A stretch of 23,549 bases of DNA from BRH-c25 sp964619815 (GTDB lineage: Bacteria; Bacillota; Clostridia; Lutisporales; Lutisporaceae): NCBI GenBank assembly GCA_964619815.1, contig CAZUGK010000060.1, positions 1-23,549 on the forward strand. The letters are read 5' to 3'. The position numbers and the translations under genes were made by a program. This document shows, in pieces, positions 8,156 through 16,628 of the stretch. A model generated the notes under the pieces. That model had not been told where the DNA came from, searched no databases, and saw only the letters and a list, made by a program, of their open reading frames with translations. Every line of letters starts with the position of its first letter. Positions within the stretch are counted from its first letter, which is position 1.

Positions 8156-9346
8156 ATGCAAAATGAAAACCATTCCCTCAGACTAAGGTTTGAACTGCTG
8201 TATTTTGCTTTATTTGGTACCATGGCTTCTTATTACCCCTTTCTGCCCTTGTACCTGGAAAGCCGTAATCTTTCATATATACAGATAGGCATAGTTTTTG
8301 CAATTAATTCCTTGGTGGGAATCTTTTCACAACCCATATGGGGCTACGTTACTGATAAGTATCTTAATAAAAAGAAGACTCTGCTTATAGCTTCAGTATT
8401 CTGTGCCGTACTTATTTTTAACTTTATGGTAGCCCACAGCTTTCTATACATAATCGCTTCAGTAATCATGCTGCTGATATTTCAAAGCATCACTTCTCCA
8501 ATGGCTGATGCATACTGCTATGAGGTAATTGAGCGGACAAACGCCTTCAGCTTCGGGCAGGTACGTCTGATGGGCTCAATAGGCTTTGCTCTGATATCTG
8601 CGGCTCTCGGAAAAATAATCCAGCTGACTGATTCAAGAGCCAGCTTCCTCTTATTTTCAATATTGTTCATTATAACTGCTTATCTGCTATATGGCATAAA
8701 ATTTGAAGGAAAAGCCAACATAAAGCGTCCCAGCATAAGGGATGTCCTGAATACCATAAAGGAATTCAAGTTTATGGTATTTGTATTTTCAGTGCTTTTG
8801 CTCAATATAGCCCTGGGTGCCAACGGCAGCTACATATCAGTACTGGTGAAGGAAACAGGAGGAAGTGTCACAATTCTTGGATTTGTATGGTTTATAATTG
8901 CAATAAGTGAAATTCCTGCCTTTTTTTTCGGAAATCATCTTCAAAAAAGATTCGGGGAATTGAACATTTATCTATGGGCGGTAGGGCTTTACACATTGAG
9001 ATTCCTGCTCTGCTCGATTCCGCAAAGCTATATTTCAGTAATATCCATACAGCTTTTGCAGGGTGTAACCTTCCCGCTGTACCTTATGGGAGCAATGCAG
9101 TATCTTTATAAGATTGTACCAGAACCAATCAAAGCATCCGGTATAACTTTACTCTCTTCTCTGGGCTTTGGTCTTGGAAGCTTTATAGGTAACCTTGGAG
9201 GTGGGGTGTTCTTGGAGAGCCATGGTATCCACTTACTTTACAGGATTTTGTCTGTATTCTGCGTTTTAGCATTACTTGTGGGTTTATATCTCAAATCACA
9301 GGATAAGAAAACAATGCAAAAAGAAAGAGTTTACTCATTCGAATAA
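8156..9346 (+). CDS. MFS permease, LacY/HcaT-like 12-TM transporter
   Basis: This 396-residue protein has about twelve hydrophobic segments spread over its whole length, placing it in the cytoplasmic membrane. The N-terminus LRLRFELLYFALFGTMASYY and PFLPLYLESRNLSYIQIGIV resemble the MFS_1-like/3-phenylpropionate-permease (HcaT) branch, and GYVTDKYLNKKKTLL is the MFS loop 2-3 motif. A further half starts after the central loop KANIKRPSIRDVLNTIKEF. The ATG has AAGGACAG upstream. It is a stand-alone gene with no enzyme partner, so the substrate is unknown. Its stop codon lies inside the terminator hairpin shared with pckA. Confidence 0.85.
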   Translation: MQNENHSLRLRFELLYFALFGTMASYYPFLPLYLESRNLSYIQIGIVFAINSLVGIFSQPIWGYVTDKYLNKKKTLLIASVFCAVLIFNFMVAHSFLYIIASVIMLLIFQSITSPMADAYCYEVIERTNAFSFGQVRLMGSIGFALISAALGKIIQLTDSRASFLLFSILFIITAYLLYGIKFEGKANIKRPSIRDVLNTIKEFKFMVFVFSVLLLNIALGANGSYISVLVKETGGSVTILGFVWFIIAISEIPAFFFGNHLQKRFGELNIYLWAVGLYTLRFLLCSIPQSYISVISIQLLQGVTFPLYLMGAMQYLYKIVPEPIKASGITLLSSLGFGLGSFIGNLGGGVFLESHGIHLLYRILSVFCVLALLVGLYLKSQDKKTMQKERVYSFE

Positions 9347-9356
9347 ACTCTTTTTT
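9324..9356. terminator. Bidirectional terminator between the MFS gene and pckA
   Basis: AAAGAGTTTA (9324-9333) pairs with TAAACTCTTT (9344-9353), with T on both exits (TTTTTT on plus, TTTC then T-rich on minus). The right arm includes the MFS stop codon, so coding and terminator sequence overlap. Confidence 0.8.
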
Positions 9357-9377
9357 ACATTTAAGGAATACCACAGC

Positions 9378-10934
9378 CTATCTGTTTGCGGGTCCTGCAT
9401 TTATTATATCCTCAGAAACACCCTTGAACTTCTTGAAGTTCTCATTGAAATCCCCGGCAAGCTTTATTGCTGTCTTTTCATATTCAGCTTTGTCCTGCCA
9501 TACATTCACAGGCTTCAGCACTTCTCCCGGGACCTCAGGGCATTCAGCGGGAACTTCCAATCCAAATATCGGATCTACATCATATTTCACATTGTCCAAT
9601 TTTCCGCTTATTGCAGCATTTACCATGGCTCTTGTATAAGACAGCTTCATACGCTTTCCAACACCGTAAGAACCGCCGCTCCAGCCTGTGTTGACAAGGA
9701 ATACTCTTGCATTGTTCTCATCAATCTTCTTGCCCAATAGCTCAGCATAAACCTGCGGCTTCATAGGCATAAACGGTGCTCCGAAACAAGTAGAGAAGGT
9801 AGCAGTAGGTTCTACGATACCCCTTTCTGTTCCTGCAAGTTTGCTGGTATAACCGGACATAAAGTGATACATTGCCTGCTCCTTAGTTAGTCTTGCGATT
9901 GGAGGCAGCACGCCTGTAGCATCAGCTGTAAGGAATATTATTGTTGAAGGAATACCTCCTACCCCTTCTTCAACTGCATTGTCTATATAAGTTACAGGAT
10001 AACCTGCACGTGTATTCTCAGTGAACAGCTCACTGTCATAATCGGGAACCCCTGTCTCCGGATCCAATACCAGATTCTCTACTACAGTACCAAACCTGAT
10101 GGCGTTCCATATCTGAGGTTCATTCTCCTTTGAAAGCCTTATGCACTTTGCATAACAGCCTCCCTCAAAATTGAATACTCCGGTATCTGTCCAGCCATGT
10201 TCATCGTCGCCGATAAGCCTTCTTCCGTTGTCAGCAGATAAGGTAGTCTTCCCTGTGCCCGACAACCCGAAGAACAATGCAACATCACCGTCTTTCCCTA
10301 TGTTTGCTGAACAGTGCATAGGCATTACACCCTTCGTGGGAAGTATGAAGTTCATTACTGTAAACAGCGACTTCTTTATCTCTCCACAGTATTTGGAGCC
10401 GCCTATTATTACAATTTTCTTTGCAAAATTCAATATTATGAAGGCTTCGGAATTTGTACCGTCTGCTGCAGCATCAGCGAGGCAACCGGGTGCAGCTATC
10501 ACAGTATATTCAGGTTCAAAGCCCTCAAGCTCTCCTGCCTTCGGCTTAATAAAAAGCTGTTGGGCAAAAAGGTTCTGGCATGCATATTCATTAATAACCC
10601 TTATGGGCATTCTAAAGTTCTTGTCTGCTCCTACAAAACCGTCGAAGACGTATAGCTCCTTGCCCTTTATATATGTAAGCACTTTATTATATAGGTTTTC
10701 GAATTTTTCACTGCTTATTGGTACATTGACCTTACCCCAGTCTATTTTGTCATGTATGCTTGGATCGTCGGCAATGAACCTGTCTCCAGGTGATCTGCCG
10801 GTATATTTGCCGGTGTTGATGCTTAAAGCACCTGTATCGGTAAGAACGGCGCCTTCATTTTTCAGTGCTGCTTCAACAAGCTTACCGACAGTCAAATTGT
10901 GATGCACCTTTGCACCCAAATTCTCCAATTTCAC
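9378..10934 (-). CDS. pckA: Phosphoenolpyruvate carboxykinase (ATP)
   Basis: It interconverts oxaloacetate + ATP and PEP + CO2 + ADP; in fermentative clostridia it may run either way. The 518 residues fit the ATP-type family. Motifs: GRSPGDRF near residue 50 (substrate Arg), GLSGTGKTTLS P-loop at 223-233, LIGDDEHGW kinase-2 at 240-248, and YPVTYIDNA. The chosen start is GTG 10934 (VKLENLGAKVHHN), with GGGGGTGG just ahead; an ATG 27 bases upstream is possible but lacks a comparable site. A -10 box (TATAAT on minus, 11045-11040) gives a leader of about 100 bases. No terminator separates it from the cobalamin operon, so some read-through is possible. Confidence 0.97.
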   Translation of the reverse strand: MKLENLGAKVHHNLTVGKLVEAALKNEGAVLTDTGALSINTGKYTGRSPGDRFIADDPSIHDKIDWGKVNVPISSEKFENLYNKVLTYIKGKELYVFDGFVGADKNFRMPIRVINEYACQNLFAQQLFIKPKAGELEGFEPEYTVIAAPGCLADAAADGTNSEAFIILNFAKKIVIIGGSKYCGEIKKSLFTVMNFILPTKGVMPMHCSANIGKDGDVALFFGLSGTGKTTLSADNGRRLIGDDEHGWTDTGVFNFEGGCYAKCIRLSKENEPQIWNAIRFGTVVENLVLDPETGVPDYDSELFTENTRAGYPVTYIDNAVEEGVGGIPSTIIFLTADATGVLPPIARLTKEQAMYHFMSGYTSKLAGTERGIVEPTATFSTCFGAPFMPMKPQVYAELLGKKIDENNARVFLVNTGWSGGSYGVGKRMKLSYTRAMVNAAISGKLDNVKYDVDPIFGLEVPAECPEVPGEVLKPVNVWQDKAEYEKTAIKLAGDFNENFKKFKGVSEDIINAGPANR

Positions 10935-11039
10935 AATGCCACCCCCATATTTTATATACATCCTTCAACGCTTCAATAGTTTTATATTTTATATTCATGA
11001 GCATTAAATTTATACGTTGAATATGCAATTTCCACGTAT

Positions 11040-11096
11040 ATTATATAACACCGGGATGTATTGTGCTATGCTTTTCACAAATATTTCACAATTGTG
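11040..11096 (-). promoter_or_regulatory. pckA promoter region with repeated TTTCACAA and palindrome
   Basis: On the minus strand a TATAAT lies at 11045-11040, with no strong -35. Just upstream, TTTTCACAA (11072-11080) and ATTTCACAA (11083-11091) are direct repeats, and CACAATTGTG (11087-11096) is a palindrome. A regulator site upstream of pckA is inferred. The elements somewhat recall Rex-type TTGTGAA half-sites but do not match the full Rex consensus. Confidence 0.4.
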
Positions 11097-11117
11097 GGTT
11101 AAGTTTATTTTAAAATG

Positions 11118-12206
11118 CTACATTTTTTGATATATTCTTTCATCACATTCAATAGTTTTGCGCAATACCTTTATGAGCCTATCGTTGGAACTTCTGTCTT
11201 TGACAGCCAATCTGAAATGAAATTCCGAAAGACCGTTGAAGCCGTCAGCCGTCCTTATCAATACTCCATTATTCGACATATTCGCCTTAAGCTGCACTGC
11301 AGTCATTCCCCCGCCATCAAGCTCAAGCAGATGAAAATTGGCAGCCGAAGGGTAAACCTTCAATTTTTTAAAGCTTTGAAGCTCCTCAAATAAATGCTTT
11401 CTTTCATTTCTTATCCAGGACTTTGATCTTTCTATGTAGTTTTGGTCCTCAAAAACGCTGCAGGCAGCAATAACTGCAGCAGAATTGAGATCCCAAGGCT
11501 CCATAAGCTTCTTCACTGCATTTGTCGCTGCACTGTTTGCAGTAACTGCGTAACCAAGCCTTATTCCAGGCATCCCAAAAAACTTGGTGGCAGCTCTGAT
11601 TATTGTCATATTGGTAGATTCCTCCACCATATCTATCATGCTATTCTCGGGATAACTGTCGGTAAACTCCATAAAGGCTTCATCTATTATAAGCCGGCAA
11701 TCCGATTTTTTTAGAACCGACGCAAGCTCTTTCATAACAGTCTTTTCCGCAAGGGTGCCCGTTGGGTTGTTTGGATTGCAGATTATCACCAGAGAATGGG
11801 GTTTTATGCTGCTTACCAGCATTTCTTCATCAATTGCCCCGAAAGCTTCAGTGAAGGCAGGTATATCTATATATTCAATACCCGCCGCTTTAGCTGCCCT
11901 GCCATATTCGGAAAAAGTCGGCCGGAGACCCACAACCCTTTCTGCCCCGGAAGAAGCCACCAGCTTGTAGATAAGCTCTACTGCGCCATTCCCAGGTATG
12001 ATATATTCAGGATTGTTTATATTAAGATAATCAGCTATCCGGCTCCTTACCTCCCGGTATTCAATATCAGGATACCGGGTGAAATCCTCAAGCCTTTCAG
12101 ACAGCATTCTCCTGAAGCTGTCCGGTATGCCCAGCGGGTTTATATTGGAACTGAAATCCAGTATATCCTTATAGTATTTGTAAACATCACCGCCGTGAAA
12201 ATTCAT
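11118..12206 (-). CDS. cobD: L-threonine-O-3-phosphate decarboxylase
   Basis: A PLP enzyme of the histidinol-phosphate aminotransferase fold that makes (R)-1-amino-2-propanol phosphate, the linker that CbiB attaches to cobyric acid. At 362 residues it has the expected size. Visible: DFSSNINPLGIP near residue 18, ICNPNNPTG (142-150), LIIDEAFMEF (172-181), and TKFFGMPGIRLGY with PLP lysine Lys208. The family name is supported by context, since the sequence alone could be mistaken for hisC. It starts with an ATGA overlap on the cbiB stop (4 bases), so translation is probably coupled. It is the last gene of the operon. Confidence 0.9.
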   Translation of the reverse strand: MNFHGGDVYKYYKDILDFSSNINPLGIPDSFRRMLSERLEDFTRYPDIEYREVRSRIADYLNINNPEYIIPGNGAVELIYKLVASSGAERVVGLRPTFSEYGRAAKAAGIEYIDIPAFTEAFGAIDEEMLVSSIKPHSLVIICNPNNPTGTLAEKTVMKELASVLKKSDCRLIIDEAFMEFTDSYPENSMIDMVEESTNMTIIRAATKFFGMPGIRLGYAVTANSAATNAVKKLMEPWDLNSAAVIAACSVFEDQNYIERSKSWIRNERKHLFEELQSFKKLKVYPSAANFHLLELDGGGMTAVQLKANMSNNGVLIRTADGFNGLSEFHFRLAVKDRSSNDRLIKVLRKTIECDERIYQKM

Positions 12207-13153
12207 ATTAATACCCCCAGGCTGTATATTATGGAAAATAGTATGAGTGCCAGTATTGAAGCCATGTACATAAGCCTGATCACAGATTTTATATCATTTC
12301 TGTCCAGAGTACGCATAGTGTCTCCTATGGTAGGCTTCACCACAGGCTTTCCGAAGTAATAGTTAGTACCTCCCAGCTGTACTCCAAGGGCACCTGCCGC
12401 TGCCGCCTCCGGGAATCCGCTGTTGGGGCTGCTGTGATTTCTGCTGTCTCTGCGCAGAATATGCAGGCTATTTTTATAGTCCAACCCGAGCAGCATCGAA
12501 GCCAGTACGATTAGTATACCGGTAAGCCTTGCCGGTATGTAGTTGGCAGCATCGTCAAAACGGGCCGCTGCCCATCCGAAGTGCAGATATCTTTCATTCT
12601 TGTAACCCACCATTGAATCCATTGTATTGACAGCCTTGTATGCCATAGCTAAAGGTGCGCCGCCTATGAACATATAAAACAGCGGAGCAATAACTCCATC
12701 AGAAGTGTTCTCCGCTACTGTCTCAACAGCACCTCTTGTTATTCCGCTTTCATCAAGGTTGTCAGTGTCCCTTCCCACAATCATGGACAGCTGCTTCCTG
12801 CTTTTCTCCAAATCTCCGGCTTTGAGACTTTGATATATCCTTCCTCCCTCATTTGATAAACAGCGGGCTGCAATGCAGGTATACATCAACAGAATATTTA
12901 CAGCATGGTAAAGATACGGATTAATTCTTCCTGCAAGCCTCAAAACAAACCAGGTAAACAGATATGAAAGGCCTGCAGTAGATATCAAAAGGAGTACACC
13001 TGCTGCTTTTATTCCAAGCTCTGATTTTGCAAGCTTCCTCGCCTGCTTTTCAAAGGAACTTATATAGGCGCCGATGAGCCTGACAGGATGCGGCATTGAA
13101 GGAGGGTCTCCAAAAATAGAATCAAGCATGAATGCCGTCCATATACTAAGCAT
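12203..13153 (-). CDS. cbiB: Adenosylcobinamide-phosphate synthase, membrane protein
   Basis: It attaches aminopropanol phosphate to cobyric acid. The 316-residue membrane protein has several hydrophobic helices (AAGVLLLISTAGLSYLFTWF and others). Family motifs are DSIFGDPPSMPHPVRLIG at the N-terminus, VETVAENTSDGVIAPLFYM, and YKAVNTMDSMVGYKNERY. The start ATG at 13153 overlaps the end of cbiP by 8 bases and has GGAGG upstream inside cbiP; an upstream in-frame ATG at 13195 would overlap cbiP by 50 bases and is less likely. This is the protein called cobD in some naming schemes. Confidence 0.95.
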   Translation of the reverse strand: MLSIWTAFMLDSIFGDPPSMPHPVRLIGAYISSFEKQARKLAKSELGIKAAGVLLLISTAGLSYLFTWFVLRLAGRINPYLYHAVNILLMYTCIAARCLSNEGGRIYQSLKAGDLEKSRKQLSMIVGRDTDNLDESGITRGAVETVAENTSDGVIAPLFYMFIGGAPLAMAYKAVNTMDSMVGYKNERYLHFGWAAARFDDAANYIPARLTGILIVLASMLLGLDYKNSLHILRRDSRNHSSPNSGFPEAAAAGALGVQLGGTNYYFGKPVVKPTIGDTMRTLDRNDIKSVIRLMYMASILALILFSIIYSLGVLI

Positions 13154-14669
13154 CTGCCCCAGCCTCCAAAATCTCATACAGCTTTTCCATATCAAGATTA
13201 TTTCTTACTATGCCAGCCAGCTTGTCATATTGTTCTTCCTTATACTCCCAATAATCAGGACAGGAATTTGCCAAAGGGGCCAGCCCCTTTTTCTCTCTTA
13301 CAGAATTCAGAAAGCTCCTGGCAAACTCAGAGCTGTCAAATATTCCATGCATGTATGTTCCGTACACCGTGCGGTCTTCATTTGTCATTCCATCCTGTCC
13401 CGTCACCTCTTTGCCGCCTCTTTCACCAATTGTAACAAACGGGTACCCTTTACCCGAATTGTAGGTCTCTCCCATATGTATTTCGTAGCCTCTTACCGAC
13501 GTTCCGAATATGTTGTCCCTGCCTTTGGAAAGTGTTGTAAACTTGTTCTGCCTGAATTCAGTAACAGTATCCAGCAGTCCCAAGCCTTCCGAATGTTCGT
13601 TTTCCGATTCTGCCCTCAGGCTGTCCGATATTTCTTTTCCGAGCATCTGATAGCCTCCGCATATTCCGAAAACAACACTGCCATTGAAATGACTTTTCAA
13701 TATCCTCCTGTCCATCCCTGTTTTTATCAGTGCCTGCATATCGTGGATAGTGTTTTTGGTGCCTGGAATTATTATTATGTCCGGCTTTCCAAGCTCCTGA
13801 TCAATTTCCACAAACCTCAGGGATACATCCTGATGCAGTCTTAAGGCGTTGAAATCCGTGTGGTTTGACATATATGGCAGCCTTATTACCGCAATATCCA
13901 ATTCCCCGTCCTTCCTGGCTCCGGATCCCAGCCATTCGGAAACGCTGTCCTCATCCTCGATATTCATGCTGAAATATGGTATTACGCCCAGCACAGGCAC
14001 TTTTATGATATCCTCCAGCATCTTAAGCCCCGGCTTCAATATTTCAATGCTTCCCCTGAACTTGTTTATTATGACACCTTTGACAAGCTTCCTTTCCTCC
14101 TCACTGAGCAAAAGCATTGTACCGGCCAATGATGCAAATACACCACCCCTGTCTATGTCCCCCACAAGGAGCACCGGAGCCTTTGCTATCTTTGCCATGC
14201 CCATGTTTACAAAATCCTCGTGGTTGAGGTTTATCTCAGCGGGACTTCCTGCTCCTTCAATAACAACAATATCACAGCTGTCTTCCAGACGGTGGTATAT
14301 TTCTGAAATCCGCCCCTTAAGCTGTGGCTTGAAGTCAAAGTACTCAACAGCATCCATATCCGCATAAATACTGCCTTCAATTATCACCTGGGATTTCCTG
14401 TCGGAGGTAGGCTTTAAAAGTATCGGGTTCATGCTGGAGCTGGGCACCTTTCCGCAGGCCTCCGCCTGCATAACCTGTGCCCTTCCCATTTCGTGCCCCT
14501 CCGGGGTTATGTATGAATTCAAGGACATGTTCTGTGATTTGAAGGGACTCACATTATATCCGTCCTGGGCAAGTATCCTGCAGATTGCTGTACACATCAG
14601 ACTTTTTCCCACTGAGGAAGCTGTTCCCTGTACCATCAGGCTCTTTGAATTAAGCTTTCTTTTGGCCAT
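13146..14669 (-). CDS. cbiP: Cobyric acid synthase (glutamine-hydrolysing)
   Basis: It amidates the b, d, e and g side chains of the corrin using glutamine and ATP. The 507 residues match CobQ/CbiP. The N-terminal P-loop is GTASSVGKSL, followed by SPFKSQNMSLNS and EMGRAQVMQAEACG. The C-terminal class I glutamine amidotransferase domain holds FGICGGYQMLG with the nucleophilic Cys, and GTYMHGIFD with the catalytic His. ATG 14669 follows TAAATGATATG with a weak AGAGGTAA site. The gene lies 17 bases after cobC, in the middle of the operon. Confidence 0.96.
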   Translation of the reverse strand: MAKRKLNSKSLMVQGTASSVGKSLMCTAICRILAQDGYNVSPFKSQNMSLNSYITPEGHEMGRAQVMQAEACGKVPSSSMNPILLKPTSDRKSQVIIEGSIYADMDAVEYFDFKPQLKGRISEIYHRLEDSCDIVVIEGAGSPAEINLNHEDFVNMGMAKIAKAPVLLVGDIDRGGVFASLAGTMLLLSEEERKLVKGVIINKFRGSIEILKPGLKMLEDIIKVPVLGVIPYFSMNIEDEDSVSEWLGSGARKDGELDIAVIRLPYMSNHTDFNALRLHQDVSLRFVEIDQELGKPDIIIIPGTKNTIHDMQALIKTGMDRRILKSHFNGSVVFGICGGYQMLGKEISDSLRAESENEHSEGLGLLDTVTEFRQNKFTTLSKGRDNIFGTSVRGYEIHMGETYNSGKGYPFVTIGERGGKEVTGQDGMTNEDRTVYGTYMHGIFDSSEFARSFLNSVREKKGLAPLANSCPDYWEYKEEQYDKLAGIVRNNLDMEKLYEILEAGADA

Positions 14670-14686
14670 ATCATTTACCTCTCATA

Positions 14687-15298
14687 TCATCTTCCGCAAT
14701 TTATCTTTCTAATAAGACAATTTCCATTTTCGTCAATCTCATAATGACTATATCTTCCCTGTTCAGCTGTAAAGCTCCAGTATGCCTCCATCTGCAAACC
14801 CATAAGTACCATAGGTATTATCCTCATTGCCCCCTGGTGTGATACAACAAGCACCCTTTTTCCTTCATATTCCTTTAATATATCTTCAATACAGCTTTTT
14901 ACACGCCTGTATATTTCAAAGAAGCTCTCACCCTTTGGAGGGGCTGCATTTTTCCAGTCCCTTCCCCAGTTCTCCCAGGCTTCCTTATGCTTTTCTTTGA
15001 CCTCGCTGTAGTGCATTCCTTCCCAATCCCCAAAATTGAGTTCTCTCAGCCTGTCATCCTTTATTATCTCATCAGGGGTAAACCCACTTACAATAACTGC
15101 AGTTACAACCGCTCTGGCAAGACTGCTTGATATGACAGCGTCAAAGCACACATTCTGAAGTATGTCAGCCAGATCCTCTGCCTGCATTACCCCCTTTTCA
15201 CTTAGTTCGCAGTCTGTCCAGCCGTAGTAAACTCCTTTTGTGTTCAGTTCCGTTTCTCCGTGCCTTATGAGATAGAGTTCGGTCATACTATTTTTCAT
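14687..15298 (-). CDS. cobC: Alpha-ribazole phosphatase, histidine phosphatase family
   Basis: It removes phosphate from alpha-ribazole-5'-phosphate (or the adenosylcobalamin phosphate formed by CobS). The 203 residues belong to the phosphoglycerate mutase-like fold: the LIRHGET motif with catalytic His13, GWTDCELSEKG, SSLARAVVTA, LNFGDWEG, and VVSHQGAMR with the second catalytic His. The start ATG overlaps the cobS stop by 4 bases. The assignment to cobC rather than a general phosphatase rests on its place between cobS and cbiP. Confidence 0.9.
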   Translation of the reverse strand: MKNSMTELYLIRHGETELNTKGVYYGWTDCELSEKGVMQAEDLADILQNVCFDAVISSSLARAVVTAVIVSGFTPDEIIKDDRLRELNFGDWEGMHYSEVKEKHKEAWENWGRDWKNAAPPKGESFFEIYRRVKSCIEDILKEYEGKRVLVVSHQGAMRIIPMVLMGLQMEAYWSFTAEQGRYSHYEIDENGNCLIRKINCGR

Positions 15299-16047
15299 AT
15301 AATTCCCTTTCCTGCCATAACCGCTGTTATCAGGATGAAAGCTGCCTCCAAAACCTCATTTGCAGCTCCCAGCGTGTCCCCGGTCATCCCCTGCAGCTTT
15401 GAATATATAAAGCTTCTGTACAAGAAGCAAATCACCGCACATACACCAAAGGCAGCAGCGCCCCAAATGCCAGAAAAACCTGCTATTATCGCAAAGCCAA
15501 GAATTGCTGCCAATACCGTTGCAGTTAGGGTCTGCTTTTCAAGATACAACCCTCCCAGGCCGGAGCCTGAACGGGCATAAACAGAAGTTTTAATTAGGAT
15601 TACCATAAGTGTTTTCGCCGCCACAGGAGACAGCAGCACTGCCATATACAGAGCCTTGCCTGAAAGCAGGGAAAGCAGCGACAGCTTCAGCAGATAGTCA
15701 AATACTATCGCTATTGTACCATTAGAGCCGATTCTGCTGTCCCTCATTATCTCCAGCATCTTATCCCTGGTCCGGGATGAGAATATTCCGTCACAGGTAT
15801 CTGCCAGGCCATCCACGTGAAAGCCCCCTGTGATGGCAGTACCTGCAAGAAGGCAGCACACAATAGGGGATAATCCTCCCAATATCCTTGATACGGCAAT
15901 CAATACAAGTAAATTAAACGCACCAATAATCAATCCTACCAAAGGGAAAAATACAACTCCCTTTGCAAAATCCTCCTCAGTTGCCTTTAGATCCTTATTG
16001 ATAGGTATCCTGGTCAGGAACTGCAGAGTAATTATAAAAATTCTCAT
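15295..16047 (-). CDS. cobS: Adenosylcobinamide-GDP ribazoletransferase (cobalamin synthase)
   Basis: It joins adenosylcobinamide-GDP to alpha-ribazole (or its phosphate). This 250-residue integral membrane protein has several hydrophobic helices, beginning LQFLTRIPI. The signature FHVDGLADTCDGIFSSR and REIMRDSRIGSNG-like segment (IMRDSRIGSNGTIAIV) are typical, with Asp residues binding metal. It lies 19 bases after cobU and overlaps cobC by 4. Both proteins probably work at the inner face of the membrane. Confidence 0.95.
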   Translation of the reverse strand: MRIFIITLQFLTRIPINKDLKATEEDFAKGVVFFPLVGLIIGAFNLLVLIAVSRILGGLSPIVCCLLAGTAITGGFHVDGLADTCDGIFSSRTRDKMLEIMRDSRIGSNGTIAIVFDYLLKLSLLSLLSGKALYMAVLLSPVAAKTLMVILIKTSVYARSGSGLGGLYLEKQTLTATVLAAILGFAIIAGFSGIWGAAAFGVCAVICFLYRSFIYSKLQGMTGDTLGAANEVLEAAFILITAVMAGKGII

Positions 16048-16066
16048 TTCTCCGTTCCTCCGTGTC

Positions 16067-16627
16067 TTACTTCAGCTTCAGAGGAAGCCCGCAAACAGTG
16101 AGAAGAACTTCATCGCACCGTTCTGCAATGTATTGGTTCATCCTTCCGGCAATATCTCTAAATACTCTGCCTAAAAGATTCTCCGGTACAATTCCGCTTC
16201 CCAGTTCATTAGTTACCATTATTACAGTGGCTTCCGATTTGCTTACACTCTCCAGCAGTTCCTCAATTTCTTTTTTTATAGCCTCTTCTGCTTTCGCAAA
16301 ATCCTCATAGCAGGCATTGTCATAGTCTATACCAGGGTATTCCAGCAGCAGATTTGTAATCATTACCGTAACACAGTCAAGAAGTATTCCTTTGTATTGC
16401 CCTCCCTTTTCCGTTATCACATGGCTCAGCCCCCTGAAGCCTTCATAGGTATCCCATTCAGATGGTCTTGATTCCCTATGCTTTTTTACCCTGCTTTTCA
16501 TTTCTTCGTCAAAGGGTATTGAAGTCGCTATGTATAAAACCTTACCGCCTAATTCTTTTGCCAGCTTCTCCGCATGGGTACTCTTTCCGCTCCTTGCTCC
16601 GCCTGTTATAAGAATTGCTTTTCCCAT
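16067..16627 (-). CDS. cobU: Adenosylcobinamide kinase / guanylyltransferase
   Basis: A bifunctional enzyme that phosphorylates adenosylcobinamide and then transfers GMP to give adenosylcobinamide-GDP, the CobS substrate. The 186 residues have the P-loop GGARSGKST near residue 8, YIATSIPFDEEMKSRVKKH with the guanylylated His region, and VTNELGSGIVPENLLGR. The stop of cobT lies 1 base before the ATG, so the two are translated together. No anomalies. Confidence 0.96.
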   Translation of the reverse strand: MGKAILITGGARSGKSTHAEKLAKELGGKVLYIATSIPFDEEMKSRVKKHRESRPSEWDTYEGFRGLSHVITEKGGQYKGILLDCVTVMITNLLLEYPGIDYDNACYEDFAKAEEAIKKEIEELLESVSKSEATVIMVTNELGSGIVPENLLGRVFRDIAGRMNQYIAERCDEVLLTVCGLPLKLK

Positions 16628-16628
16628 T

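Noticed and set aside
10171..10902. 243-residue plus-strand ORF
   Set aside because: It lies opposite pckA, whose P-loop and other motifs are intact; low-complexity Ser/Pro-rich shadow.
13074..13844. 256-residue plus-strand ORF
   Set aside because: It is a shadow across cbiB and cbiP, which are both well supported.
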